Assembly: GCA_963792815.1 (NCBI GenBank)
Contig: CAWBXR010000016.1
Span: 62,001-126,000 of the forward strand
Direction of reading: 5' to 3'
From: JARRPM01 sp963792815
GTDB lineage: Bacteria > Pseudomonadota > Gammaproteobacteria > Pseudomonadales > Halieaceae
Length of the DNA stretch: 64,000 nt
Shown here: piece after piece, positions 1 through 7,992 of the stretch
Layout: each line of letters begins with the position of its first letter
How positions within the stretch are numbered: position 1 is the first letter of the stretch
Notes under the pieces: model-generated
The model's input: only the letters and a program-made list of their open reading frames with translations
What the model was told of the DNA's origin: nothing
The model's database searches: none
Translations under genes and position numbers: made by a program

Positions 1-1217
1 TCATTATTCGCTGCTCCATCTTGATAGGTGAGGCCCTCTCGAGTGCCTGTATTGTGAACCGGCCCCATCCCGGAGGGCAACTGCAGCGGTTCGCTGGGCT
101 TGAAACTTTCGTCAGTGAGCGTCTGGAGAAAATCCACCAGGCGGTCGAGTTCTTCATCGCTCAGGTTCGGCTCCCAGATATGCCAGTGAACCTTGAGTTC
201 TTCCCCGGGCGGCACCGCATGCCCACGCCCTTCGGTATAAAATTTCGCCGCCTCGCGCAGGGTCGCGAACCGGCCTGAGTGCATATAGGGAGCAGTGAGG
301 GCAATATTGCGCAAGGACGGCACTTTAAATCCGCCACGCAGGGTCGGCTCTCCCAATGACAGCTCCGCACCCGGATCGAAAGCCATGCCCTCGGGTTCCG
401 GCGTGCCGATAACCGCAACCTGCTGATTGGTGAATAGCGGGGGAGTGTGGCACTCCGCGCACCTGGCAACAAATGAACGGAATATATTCATCCCCTCCTT
501 CTCGGGTTCGGTGAGGGCATCTGCATAGCCGTGAGCATACTGGTCATAGCGGCTGTTGAGAGAGATCAGCGACAGCTCAAAAGCGGCGATGGCTGCGTAG
601 ATCTGGTCCAGGCGTATCCGGTCACCGGCGTTCTGGAAATCCTGCGGCCATGCCTGCCGGAACAGCTCGCGGTAAATTGGTATGCCATTGAGCGTATCAA
701 GCAGCTGCCCCGGATTGGTAGCCATCTCGTTTTCATCATAGAGGGGACCCTGCATCTGATCTTCCAGACTGTCTGCCCGGGCATCCCAGAAGAAGCGCTG
801 CAGGAAAGCCATATTCCACAGGCTCGGCGCCGAACGCGACATGGCCTGACCGCTGGCCCCCACGCTTCTGCCCAGGCCATCGGCAAAACCGAGGTCGGGA
901 TGGTGGCAACTGGCGCAGGAAACGGTCCCGTCGCCGGATAAAACGGGATCAAAGAACAGGTAGCGGCCCAGGTCTATCTGCTGCGGTGTAAAGCCGTCCC
1001 GATAGGAGGGCAGGCCCGTTTTGAGTCCGCCTACACCGGCATCCTGCAGGGAGGAATACATCTGGTAAAGGCTGCGCAACCTGCACTGCCCCTCACTCAA
1101 CTCGAACCCGGGGGGGCAGTTTTCACTCAGGGCAAGCTCAGCACCGGGCGCCGGTAGCGAGAGGGCCGCCGCAAACAGGACAAGAGCCAGTGCACGCGCC
1201 AGGCCAGGACGATGCAC
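1..1217 (-). CDS. Di-heme cytochrome c peroxidase family protein (3' end beyond window)
   Basis: Reading the minus strand from a GTG at 1217 gives about 405 codons without a stop up to the window edge, so only the extreme C-terminus is missing. Residues 1-27 form a signal peptide ending near APGA. Two c-type heme motifs are visible: CASCH near residue 101 and CAECH near residue 253. This spacing is typical of the CcpA/MauG di-heme peroxidase family, which reduces hydrogen peroxide in the periplasm or carries out related oxidations. MHSGRF in the C-terminal half also fits. The start lies 5 bases after the stop of the upstream cytochrome c4 gene, so the two are probably co-transcribed and c4 could be the electron donor (inference). 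Peroxidase and MauG-like oxidase roles cannot be told apart here. Confidence 0.85.
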   Translation of the reverse strand, partial: MHRPGLARALALVLFAAALSLPAPGAELALSENCPPGFELSEGQCRLRSLYQMYSSLQDAGVGGLKTGLPSYRDGFTPQQIDLGRYLFFDPVLSGDGTVSCASCHHPDLGFADGLGRSVGASGQAMSRSAPSLWNMAFLQRFFWDARADSLEDQMQGPLYDENEMATNPGQLLDTLNGIPIYRELFRQAWPQDFQNAGDRIRLDQIYAAIAAFELSLISLNSRYDQYAHGYADALTEPEKEGMNIFRSFVARCAECHTPPLFTNQQVAVIGTPEPEGMAFDPGAELSLGEPTLRGGFKVPSLRNIALTAPYMHSGRFATLREAAKFYTEGRGHAVPPGEELKVHWHIWEPNLSDEELDRLVDFLQTLTDESFKPSEPLQLPSGMGPVHNTGTREGLTYQDGAANN

Positions 1218-1222
1218 GGGGC

Positions 1223-1852
1223 TTACTCTTGCAAACTGCGGATATAGGCAGCCACAGCGGCTACCGCGTCATCATCGGGCAGAACCCCCGCCATCGCCCG
1301 CATCTGCTTGCCGGTGCGGTCGCTGGCATCGCTGCCCCGGTGGCCCGCGCGAAAGGCTTGCAACTGGGCAACAATATACCAGTCGTCCGCTCCCGCCAGG
1401 CGCGGGGAATTCAGGGCGGGGTTACCCTCTGCGGCCGGCCCGTGGCAGGCGGCGCAGTACTGCCGGTAATAACTCGCGCCCGTCGCGACATCCGCCTCGA
1501 TGGTAATCGGGGAAACGCCGCTCTCGAGCGTATCTATATAGGCAGCAGTGTCATACATGGCCTGGTCATCGGCCAGCGTTGCCGCCATGGCGGCCATTTG
1601 CCGGGCACTGTCGGATGCCCCGTTGCCGCCGCGGGCGCCGGCCTTGAATTTTTGCAGCTGGGCAACGATATACACCCGGCTGAGATGGCTCAGGCGAGGC
1701 GCGTTGAGGCTGCGATTGCCCTCTGCCCGGGCACCGTGACAGGCCGCACAGGGTGCGTACAGCTCACCGCCCCGCTGCGGGTCGTCTTCGGCCCGGGCTT
1801 CAATGGCGGCCAGGGCAACCACCAGTGGCAGGAGTAACAAAATCAATCGCAT
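1223..1852 (-). CDS. Cytochrome c4 (di-heme c-type cytochrome)
   Basis: The protein has 209 residues. It starts with a clear signal peptide (MRLILLLLPLVVALAA, cleaved near ARA) followed by two homologous cytochrome c domains. Each carries CAACH and a downstream methionine ligand (in ARQMAAMAATL and KQMRAMAGVL). Two tandem class I heme domains of this length are the hallmark of periplasmic cytochrome c4, an electron carrier to oxidases or peroxidases. The reading frame extends upstream to 2020, but the signal peptide fixes the start at 1852. It is followed within 5 bases by the di-heme peroxidase gene. Confidence 0.88.
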   Translation of the reverse strand: MRLILLLLPLVVALAAIEARAEDDPQRGGELYAPCAACHGARAEGNRSLNAPRLSHLSRVYIVAQLQKFKAGARGGNGASDSARQMAAMAATLADDQAMYDTAAYIDTLESGVSPITIEADVATGASYYRQYCAACHGPAAEGNPALNSPRLAGADDWYIVAQLQAFRAGHRGSDASDRTGKQMRAMAGVLPDDDAVAAVAAYIRSLQE

Positions 1853-2084
1853 GTCAGTTCCCCGGTCATGGCAGCGCAACTGCTGCCCACGACGAAAATG
1901 AGTTCGAGAACGAGCTATAGTAACCCCCAAGATTAAACCTGGCTGAAAGCCGCGGCTTGCAATATTCACCATTTGCTCTGGCCGGTGCGGGAAATTCCGT
2001 CGGCATTCCGCTAAAATCACCTTACTAATCCCGCTTCGCGGGCTACAATAACACAGCTTGATTAACGTCTACGGAGTACGCCGG

Positions 2085-2486
2085 ATGGAATACAACCCCG
2101 AAATTCACAGCATCGAGTGCCCCAAGTGCGGGCACGGCATGACCGAGATCACCTACGGGGGCGACGTCGTTATTGATCGCTGCACCAATTGCCAGGGTCT
2201 TTGGTTCGATACCGGCGAGGCCGAGCTGCTCAAGGACAAGTGGATGGGCGATGCGCTGGATACCGGCGACGCCAAAAAGGGCAAGGAGTGGGACGATGTC
2301 GAGGATATCGGCTGCCCGCGCTGCGGCAAGGACATGGTAAAAACCTCTGACCCGGACCAGGTCCATGTCTGGTACGAGACCTGCCCGGAACACGGCATGT
2401 TCATGGACGCGGGTGAATTCACCGATTACAAGCACGAAACCCTCGCGGACTGGTTCCGCAGCCTGATCCGGGGCGAGCGCAGGTAA
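2085..2486 (+). CDS. Zinc-ribbon protein, zf-TFIIB type
   Basis: The protein has 133 residues and two zinc-binding CxxC pairs per half. The N-terminal half has CPKCGHGM then CTNCQGLWFD. The second half has CPRCGKDM then a CPEHGMFMD loop. The CxNCxGxWFD..E pattern is characteristic of the transcription factor zinc-finger (zf-TFIIB, YjdB-like) family, whose cellular role is unknown. The ATG at 2085 is preceded by GGAG with 9-base spacing, so it is preferred over an in-frame ATG 27 bases upstream. The next gene starts 12 bases downstream, suggesting co-transcription with the DAHP synthase gene. Confidence 0.8.
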   Translation: MEYNPEIHSIECPKCGHGMTEITYGGDVVIDRCTNCQGLWFDTGEAELLKDKWMGDALDTGDAKKGKEWDDVEDIGCPRCGKDMVKTSDPDQVHVWYETCPEHGMFMDAGEFTDYKHETLADWFRSLIRGERR

Positions 2487-2498
2487 GACCCGCCCCCA

Positions 2499-3566
2499 GT
2501 GAGCAAACCCACCGATGATCTACGCATCGGCAACGCCCGGCCACTGATTACACCATGGGTGCTGGCGGAGGAACTGCCCCTGCCCGACCCGCTGGCCGAG
2601 GATATTGCGAGCTCCCGTCGCACCATAGAGTCTATCCTGGCCAACGATGACCCCAGGGTGCTGGCCATCGTTGGCCCCTGCTCCGTTCACGACCCGGAAT
2701 CCCTGCTGGATTTCGCCCGCCAGTTCCGGGCCGCCTGCGAACCGCTGCAGGATGCTATATTCCCGGTTTTGCGCGTGTACTTTGAAAAACCCCGCACCGT
2801 GGTGGGCTGGAAAGGGCTGATCAACGACCCGGACCTTGACGACAGCTTCCATATAAACCGGGGCCTGCATCTTGCGCGCCGGCTGCTGTTGGATGTCAAC
2901 GAACTCGGCCTGCCGGCTGCCAGTGAATTCCTGGATACCACCTTCGGCCAGTATTATGCCGACCTCGTCAGCTTTGGCGCCATCGGTGCACGCACAGTGG
3001 AGAGCCAGATTCACCGGGAATTGGCCTCGGGGCTGTCCATGCCCGTGGGATTCAAGAACGGGACCAACGGGGAGATCGAAGTGGCCATCGACGCCATCCG
3101 CTCAGCCCGGCACAGTCACTGGTTCCCATCCCTAACCAAGGAGGGGACACCGGCCATCCTGCAGTCCACCGGCAATCCCCACGGTTACCTGATACTGCGG
3201 GGCGGCTCCAGCACCGGGCCCAACTATGATGCCGGGCATATCGGCGATGCCGCCGCCGCACTCGCTGCACGGGACCTGCCGGCATCGGTGATCGTGGACT
3301 GCAGTCACGGCAACAGCGAAAAAGACTACCGTCGCCAGGCCCAGGTGATGTCCAGTATCTGTGAGCAAATCGAACAGGGGCAGCAAGCAATACGCGGCAT
3401 CATGCTGGAGAGCCACCTGGTGGAAGGCAAGCAGCAGGTCGAGGCCGGGCAGGCGCTGACCTATGGCCAGAGCATCACGGACGCCTGCCTGTCGCTGGCC
3501 GACACCAGGGTGCTGCTCGAGTTGCTGGCTGCAGCTGTGCGACAGGCGGGCCGCACGAAAGTATGA
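2499..3566 (+). CDS. 3-deoxy-7-phosphoheptulonate (DAHP) synthase, class I
   Basis: The enzyme condenses phosphoenolpyruvate and erythrose 4-phosphate in the first step of the shikimate pathway. The product has 355 residues, close to the roughly 350 of AroF/AroG/AroH. Family blocks are intact: GPCSVHDPE (about residue 60), RVYFEKPRTVVGWKG with the catalytic lysine region, GARTVESQ, PVGFKNGT, LRGG and VDCSHGNS. It starts with GTG just after the zinc-ribbon gene. Some blocks resemble AroF (VDCSHGNSxKDYRR) and others AroG (MLESHLVEG), so the feedback-inhibitor type is not assigned. Its convergent neighbour ends 17 bases away. Confidence 0.93.
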   Translation: MSKPTDDLRIGNARPLITPWVLAEELPLPDPLAEDIASSRRTIESILANDDPRVLAIVGPCSVHDPESLLDFARQFRAACEPLQDAIFPVLRVYFEKPRTVVGWKGLINDPDLDDSFHINRGLHLARRLLLDVNELGLPAASEFLDTTFGQYYADLVSFGAIGARTVESQIHRELASGLSMPVGFKNGTNGEIEVAIDAIRSARHSHWFPSLTKEGTPAILQSTGNPHGYLILRGGSSTGPNYDAGHIGDAAAALAARDLPASVIVDCSHGNSEKDYRRQAQVMSSICEQIEQGQQAIRGIMLESHLVEGKQQVEAGQALTYGQSITDACLSLADTRVLLELLAAAVRQAGRTKV

Positions 3567-3582
3567 AAGGGCAGTCAGGGCC

Positions 3583-4635
3583 CTACCAGGTATAGCCCAC
3601 CCGGAACCTGTAGGTCTGGTCCAGCTCGTCGACATCCTCCACCGCACCGGAGTCGTAATCCAGTACCAGCTCGGCGGCGGCTTCGAGGCTCCACAAAAGC
3701 GGGAAGGCCAGGCCAAAGGTGGTGTTCAGGATGTAATCCGAGGTGTCCTCCAGGCTGAGAATTCCCCGGTGGTCGAAATACAGGCGCGAATCCCCGCCCA
3801 GGTAATTACTGGACGCTTTCACAGCCCAGTTGCCTGCAGCGTAGTCATCATCCGGGGCGACAATGAAGTTCTCGTTCACGTAGGAGACGCCCAGCTCGCC
3901 CGAGAGGGTAAAAATCGGCTCCTCGTAAAACTGGCGCCCGATATAGGGGCCGACCAGGTAGCGTAAATCGAGGTCAGTAAACTTGTCGTGCTCGGCGGAC
4001 ATCTGGAGACCGCCATAAACCGGACCATCGAAGAAATAGTCATACTTGCCCTGGGCGTACCACTTGTCCACGGTCGTGTCGTTATTGGCCCTGTCCTTCT
4101 CACCGTTGTACAGAACCGTGTAGCGATCCTGCTTGCTGCGCCAGACACTCTCCAGCCGGTAATCCAGCTCATCGGTGTCGGTATTGCCCCGCTCCATCGA
4201 CATGGCGAGGCTCGCCAGCCCGGTCCATTTATAGCCCTGGCCCAGCTCCCAGGGCTCGGGGTTAACCAGTAACAAATCGCCTATGGCATAGGCTTCCTCA
4301 GGGCTGGTGGCGGTATCTATCACCAGCATTTCATCTTCTATGCGCAGTGGTTGCTCAGGCACAAGGGTCTCATTCGCCAGCTGGATGAGTACCGGGCTCT
4401 CGGTTTGCAGTGACGCTATCTTTTCGAGTTCGATAGTGAGCGTTCCGGCAAAGTCTGTTTCGATAGTGACCACCCCATCGCGGGACCCGGTCACATGCCC
4501 AAGAATTTTCGATCCACTCTTGAGTACGATTTCATCCCGGTACTGCTGGGCGTCCTCCGCACTGACCCAGGATGAAGCTGACAGTAACGCGGCGAAACCC
4601 AGGCAAATGCCCGTGAGGTACTTGCTTGTTTTCAT
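3583..4635 (-). CDS. DUF481 family outer-membrane protein
   Basis: The protein has 350 residues with an N-terminal signal peptide (hydrophobic stretch after MKTSKYL, cleaved near SAEDA). An N-terminal part resembles the short beta-rich segment common in DUF481 proteins (EIVLKSGSKILGHV). The rest consists of alternating aromatic and acidic strands typical of a beta barrel and ends in an aromatic residue (RVGYTW), the usual signal for BAM-dependent outer-membrane insertion. The function is unknown; related proteins are described as salt-induced outer-membrane proteins. The ATG at 4635 follows an AGGTGG ribosome-binding site, and the ORF extends further upstream without a signal peptide. Confidence 0.78.
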   Translation of the reverse strand: MKTSKYLTGICLGFAALLSASSWVSAEDAQQYRDEIVLKSGSKILGHVTGSRDGVVTIETDFAGTLTIELEKIASLQTESPVLIQLANETLVPEQPLRIEDEMLVIDTATSPEEAYAIGDLLLVNPEPWELGQGYKWTGLASLAMSMERGNTDTDELDYRLESVWRSKQDRYTVLYNGEKDRANNDTTVDKWYAQGKYDYFFDGPVYGGLQMSAEHDKFTDLDLRYLVGPYIGRQFYEEPIFTLSGELGVSYVNENFIVAPDDDYAAGNWAVKASSNYLGGDSRLYFDHRGILSLEDTSDYILNTTFGLAFPLLWSLEAAAELVLDYDSGAVEDVDELDQTYRFRVGYTW

Positions 4636-4862
4636 AATTTCCACCTGTTTAGCCGCCCGATCGAGGGCCCGAAAGAATTTCGGGCGCCATGATAGCGGAA
4701 TCGACGCGTACGACAAGCCCGGTTCCTCGCCAGCTGGCCACCGGAGTTGGTCGAATCGCGCAGCTGCGGGGAAATCGCGGCGGTAAATTGTTGAACGGCC
4801 CGCGTTCTGTCACGGCGGCGAGACTGTTAGACTTGGCCACCCACCCGGATGAGGATAACCCT

Positions 4863-6221
4863 GTGAAAGAATACGATTACGACCTCTTTGTGATAGGTGC
4901 CGGCTCAGGCGGCGTCCGTGCAGCGCGGATGGCCGCGGGTTTTGGCGCGAAAGTGGCTGTCGCGGAAGACCGCTACATGGGTGGCACCTGCGTCAATGTC
5001 GGCTGCGTGCCGAAGAAGCTCTATGTCTATGCCTCGGAGTTCTCCAAATCATTCAGCGATGCCCGCAATTACGGCTGGGACAGCAACAAGCCCGGCTTTG
5101 ACTGGGCAACACTCAGGGACAACAAAAAAGCCGAGATTTCCCGCCTGAACGGCATTTACAACCGTCTGTTGGAGGGAGTGAAGGCGGATGTAATCAATGG
5201 CCGCGGCCGGATCGTCGATGCCCATACCGTCGCGGTTGGCGATCGTGAATTTACCGCCGGCAAAATACTGGTAGCAACCGGGGGCTGGCCGCACATCCCG
5301 GAGTTTCCCGGCAGTGAGCATGCAATCACCTCCAATGAGGTATTCGACCTCGAGGAATTCCCGCAGCGGCTGGTGATCGTCGGCGGGGGCTATATCGCCG
5401 TCGAGTTCGCCGGTATTTTCAATGGGCTGGGCGCCCAGGTTACCCAGTTGTACCGGGGGCCGCTGTTCCTGCGCGGCTTTGATCCGGACATCCGCGCCCA
5501 CGCCGCCCGGGAAATCGCCAAGACCGGGGTGGAACTGCGTTTCGAGGTCAATGTGGAATCGATAACCCCCGGGGCCGGCGGGCTGGAGATCCTCCTGACG
5601 GACGGCAGCACACTGCTCGCCGACACGGTACTGTACGCCACCGGACGCAAGGCCAACCTGGAGGGGCTGGGGCTGGAAAACGTGGGGGTCGAGGTAAACG
5701 AATTCGGCAACGTGGTCGTAGACGAGGAGTACCGCACCGCCGAGCCCAGTATTTTTGCCCTGGGCGATGTCACCGGTGGCATGGAGCTGACGCCGGTGGC
5801 ACTGGCCGAGGGAATGTCATTCGCCAGGCGCCAGTTTGGCAACATGGAAACCGTCGTGGATTACGACTTCATCCCCACCGCGGTGTTCTGCCAGCCCAAT
5901 ATCGGCACCGTCGGTTTTACCGAGGAACAGGCACGGGCCAAATTCGGTCATATCAGGCTGTTCAAATCCACCTTCAAACCGATGAAACACACCATCAGCG
6001 GCCGGGACGAGCAGACTTTCATGAAACTGATCGTCGACAAGGCCAGCGACCGGGTCGTCGGAGTCCACATGATGGGCCCCGATGCAGGGGAAATCATGCA
6101 GGGTATCGCGATCGCATTGAGGGCGGGTGCAACCAAGGCGCTGTTCGATACCACTATTGGCATCCACCCGACGGCAGCCGAGGAATTCGTCACCATGCGC
6201 GAGGCCTGGACCGAAGACTGA
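4863..6221 (+). CDS. gor: Glutathione-disulfide reductase
   Basis: A 452-residue FAD- and NADPH-dependent disulfide reductase. The sequence shows the FAD-binding GAGSGG motif at the N-terminus, the redox-active GGTCVNVGCVPKK motif, the second dinucleotide fold (GGGYIAVEFAG), the ALGDV flavin contact and the C-terminal HPTAAEE motif carrying the catalytic histidine. The length matches bacterial Gor (about 450). The start is taken as GTG 4863, preceded by GAGG with 8-base spacing; the frame continues upstream but only the GTG leaves the FAD motif at its usual distance. The stop overlaps the ATG of the downstream TSUP permease, implying translational coupling. Confidence 0.93.
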   Translation: MKEYDYDLFVIGAGSGGVRAARMAAGFGAKVAVAEDRYMGGTCVNVGCVPKKLYVYASEFSKSFSDARNYGWDSNKPGFDWATLRDNKKAEISRLNGIYNRLLEGVKADVINGRGRIVDAHTVAVGDREFTAGKILVATGGWPHIPEFPGSEHAITSNEVFDLEEFPQRLVIVGGGYIAVEFAGIFNGLGAQVTQLYRGPLFLRGFDPDIRAHAAREIAKTGVELRFEVNVESITPGAGGLEILLTDGSTLLADTVLYATGRKANLEGLGLENVGVEVNEFGNVVVDEEYRTAEPSIFALGDVTGGMELTPVALAEGMSFARRQFGNMETVVDYDFIPTAVFCQPNIGTVGFTEEQARAKFGHIRLFKSTFKPMKHTISGRDEQTFMKLIVDKASDRVVGVHMMGPDAGEIMQGIAIALRAGATKALFDTTIGIHPTAAEEFVTMREAWTED

Positions 6222-6982
6222 TGGTCCAGTTTGAACTGTGGCAGGCCGCGTTGCTCACCGGAGTGGGCATCGTGGCCGGGTTCCTCAATGTCATGGCGGG
6301 CGGCGGCTCCCTGCTCACGGTGCCAGTGCTGGTATTCATGGGTTTACCGGGGCCGGTGGCAAACGGCACCAATCGCATCGCCATCCTGGCCCAGAACCTG
6401 AGTGCTGTAACCGCGTTTTTTCGCCGCGGTTTCAGCGATTTCAGCTTGAGTCTCAGCCTCGCCGCCTGCGCCGTCCCCGGCGCTGTGGCCGGGGCGCTGC
6501 TGGGCAGCAAACTCGACGGTGCGCTGTTCAACCAGGTCCTGGCCCTGGTGATGATCGGTGTCATGCTGGTAATGCATTTTGACAAGGGCTCTGCCGATAC
6601 ATCCGCAGACTCCCGACCGAGCCGACAACAACTGCTGCGGGGCCACCTGCTGATGGTAGGGGCCGGTTTCTGGGGCGGCTTTATCCAGATCGGCGTGGGC
6701 TTCATCATCATGCCCATCCTCAACCGGGCAATGGGGCTGGACCTGGTGCGCACCAATATGCACAAGGTTTTTATCATCGCGGTCTATACAGTGGTTGCGC
6801 TGGCGGTGTTCGCCAACACGGTTGAGCTGATGTGGCTGATGGGCCTGGCGCTCGCCCTGGGCAACGCTATCGGGGGCTACCTGGGGGCGCATTATTCCGT
6901 GTCCCGCGGCGAAAAACTCATACGCGTCATACTGAACATTGTACTCATAGCCTTCATAATTAAGTTACTATTCGCCCCCTGA
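6221..6982 (+). CDS. TSUP-family (TauE/SafE-like) membrane permease
   Basis: A 253-residue integral membrane protein with about seven or eight hydrophobic helices. It has the GxxAGFLNVMAGGGSLLTVP-type N-terminal signature of the sulfite exporter TauE/SafE (TSUP) family, and the second half repeats a related pattern (GAGFWGGFIQIGVGF). Members export or import small anions, often sulfur compounds such as sulfite or sulfoacetate. The actual substrate cannot be read from sequence. The ATG overlaps the last base of gor (TGATG), so it is translated with glutathione reductase; a sulfur-related role would fit but is inference. Confidence 0.85.
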   Translation: MVQFELWQAALLTGVGIVAGFLNVMAGGGSLLTVPVLVFMGLPGPVANGTNRIAILAQNLSAVTAFFRRGFSDFSLSLSLAACAVPGAVAGALLGSKLDGALFNQVLALVMIGVMLVMHFDKGSADTSADSRPSRQQLLRGHLLMVGAGFWGGFIQIGVGFIIMPILNRAMGLDLVRTNMHKVFIIAVYTVVALAVFANTVELMWLMGLALALGNAIGGYLGAHYSVSRGEKLIRVILNIVLIAFIIKLLFAP

Positions 6983-7059
6983 TCCGGCCCGGCCGCACGC
7001 AAGGGCAGCCAGGGAAAATCCAATAAACCAACGTTGCCGCAGCAGGCATTCCTGGCTGT

Positions 7060-7992
7060 ATGATTGAAGTTCACTCCCTGACCCGCCGCTACGGCAAGAC
7101 CACCGCCGTGGACGGGGTGTCATTCAGTATTGGCAAAAACGAGATCGTGGGCCTGCTGGGCCACAACGGGGCCGGTAAAACCACGATCATGCGGATGCTC
7201 AGTGGCTACCTTGAACCCTCCGGCGGCACCATCCATATCGACGGTACCGCGCTGGCGGACAACAGGCTGGGTATCCAGCGGCAACTCGGCTACCTGCCCG
7301 AAAGCCTGCCGGTCTACCAGGATATGATGGTTGCGGATTACCTGCATTACGCTGCCACGCTCAAAGGCGTGCCGGCGGAACAAAGATACCAGGCCGTGCG
7401 CCAGGCCATTGTCGCGACAGACCTCGTCGAGCGCGCACTGGACCCGGTGGCCACTCTGTCGCGCGGCCTCAAGCAGCGGGTGGGCGTTGCCCAGGCTATC
7501 CTCGGCAAGCCGCGCCTGCTGATTCTCGACGAGCCCACCAACGGGCTGGACCCGCAGCAGACCGATCATATGCGCCGCCTGATCCAGCGCCTGGCGCGAC
7601 AGGCCACGGTTATTCTATCTACCCACATAATGCAGGAGGTGGATGCCATCTGCGACAGGGTGCTGGTGTTGCGCCACGGAAAACTCGCGCTGGACAATCG
7701 GCTGGATACACTGCGCCAGAGTAGAACGATGCTGCTGCGCACCGATAACAGTGTCGAATCCCTGGCAGGCTACCTGCGCAAGATGCCCCAGGTGGAGGCA
7801 CTGCAACATCACGCCGACGGGGACAACAGGTCGCGCTATACCCTGACATTGCACGAGAGGGCTGACATGGACACGGCGGCGAACAATCTCGCCCGCTGCG
7901 TAATCGAGGCCGGTGCCAGGCTGTACCAGTTGCGGCCCGTGGTAAAAGGGCTGGAGACAGTGTTCCAGGAGGTTAACAGCGATGGCCCGTGA
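7060..7992 (+). CDS. ABC transporter ATP-binding protein, GldA/NosF-like
   Basis: A 310-residue ATPase with Walker A GHNGAGKTT (about residue 32), signature LSRGLKQR, Walker B LLILDEPTNGLDP and the switch histidine in STH. The C-terminal extension of about 90 residues after the nucleotide-binding domain is usual in ATPases that serve ABC-2 permeases. The next gene, overlapping by 11 bases, encodes an ABC-2 permease fused to a GldG domain, so the pair resembles the GldA-GldFG transporter first described in gliding Bacteroidota. Homologous sets are widespread in proteobacteria without gliding. The substrate is unknown. Confidence 0.85.
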   Translation: MIEVHSLTRRYGKTTAVDGVSFSIGKNEIVGLLGHNGAGKTTIMRMLSGYLEPSGGTIHIDGTALADNRLGIQRQLGYLPESLPVYQDMMVADYLHYAATLKGVPAEQRYQAVRQAIVATDLVERALDPVATLSRGLKQRVGVAQAILGKPRLLILDEPTNGLDPQQTDHMRRLIQRLARQATVILSTHIMQEVDAICDRVLVLRHGKLALDNRLDTLRQSRTMLLRTDNSVESLAGYLRKMPQVEALQHHADGDNRSRYTLTLHERADMDTAANNLARCVIEAGARLYQLRPVVKGLETVFQEVNSDGP

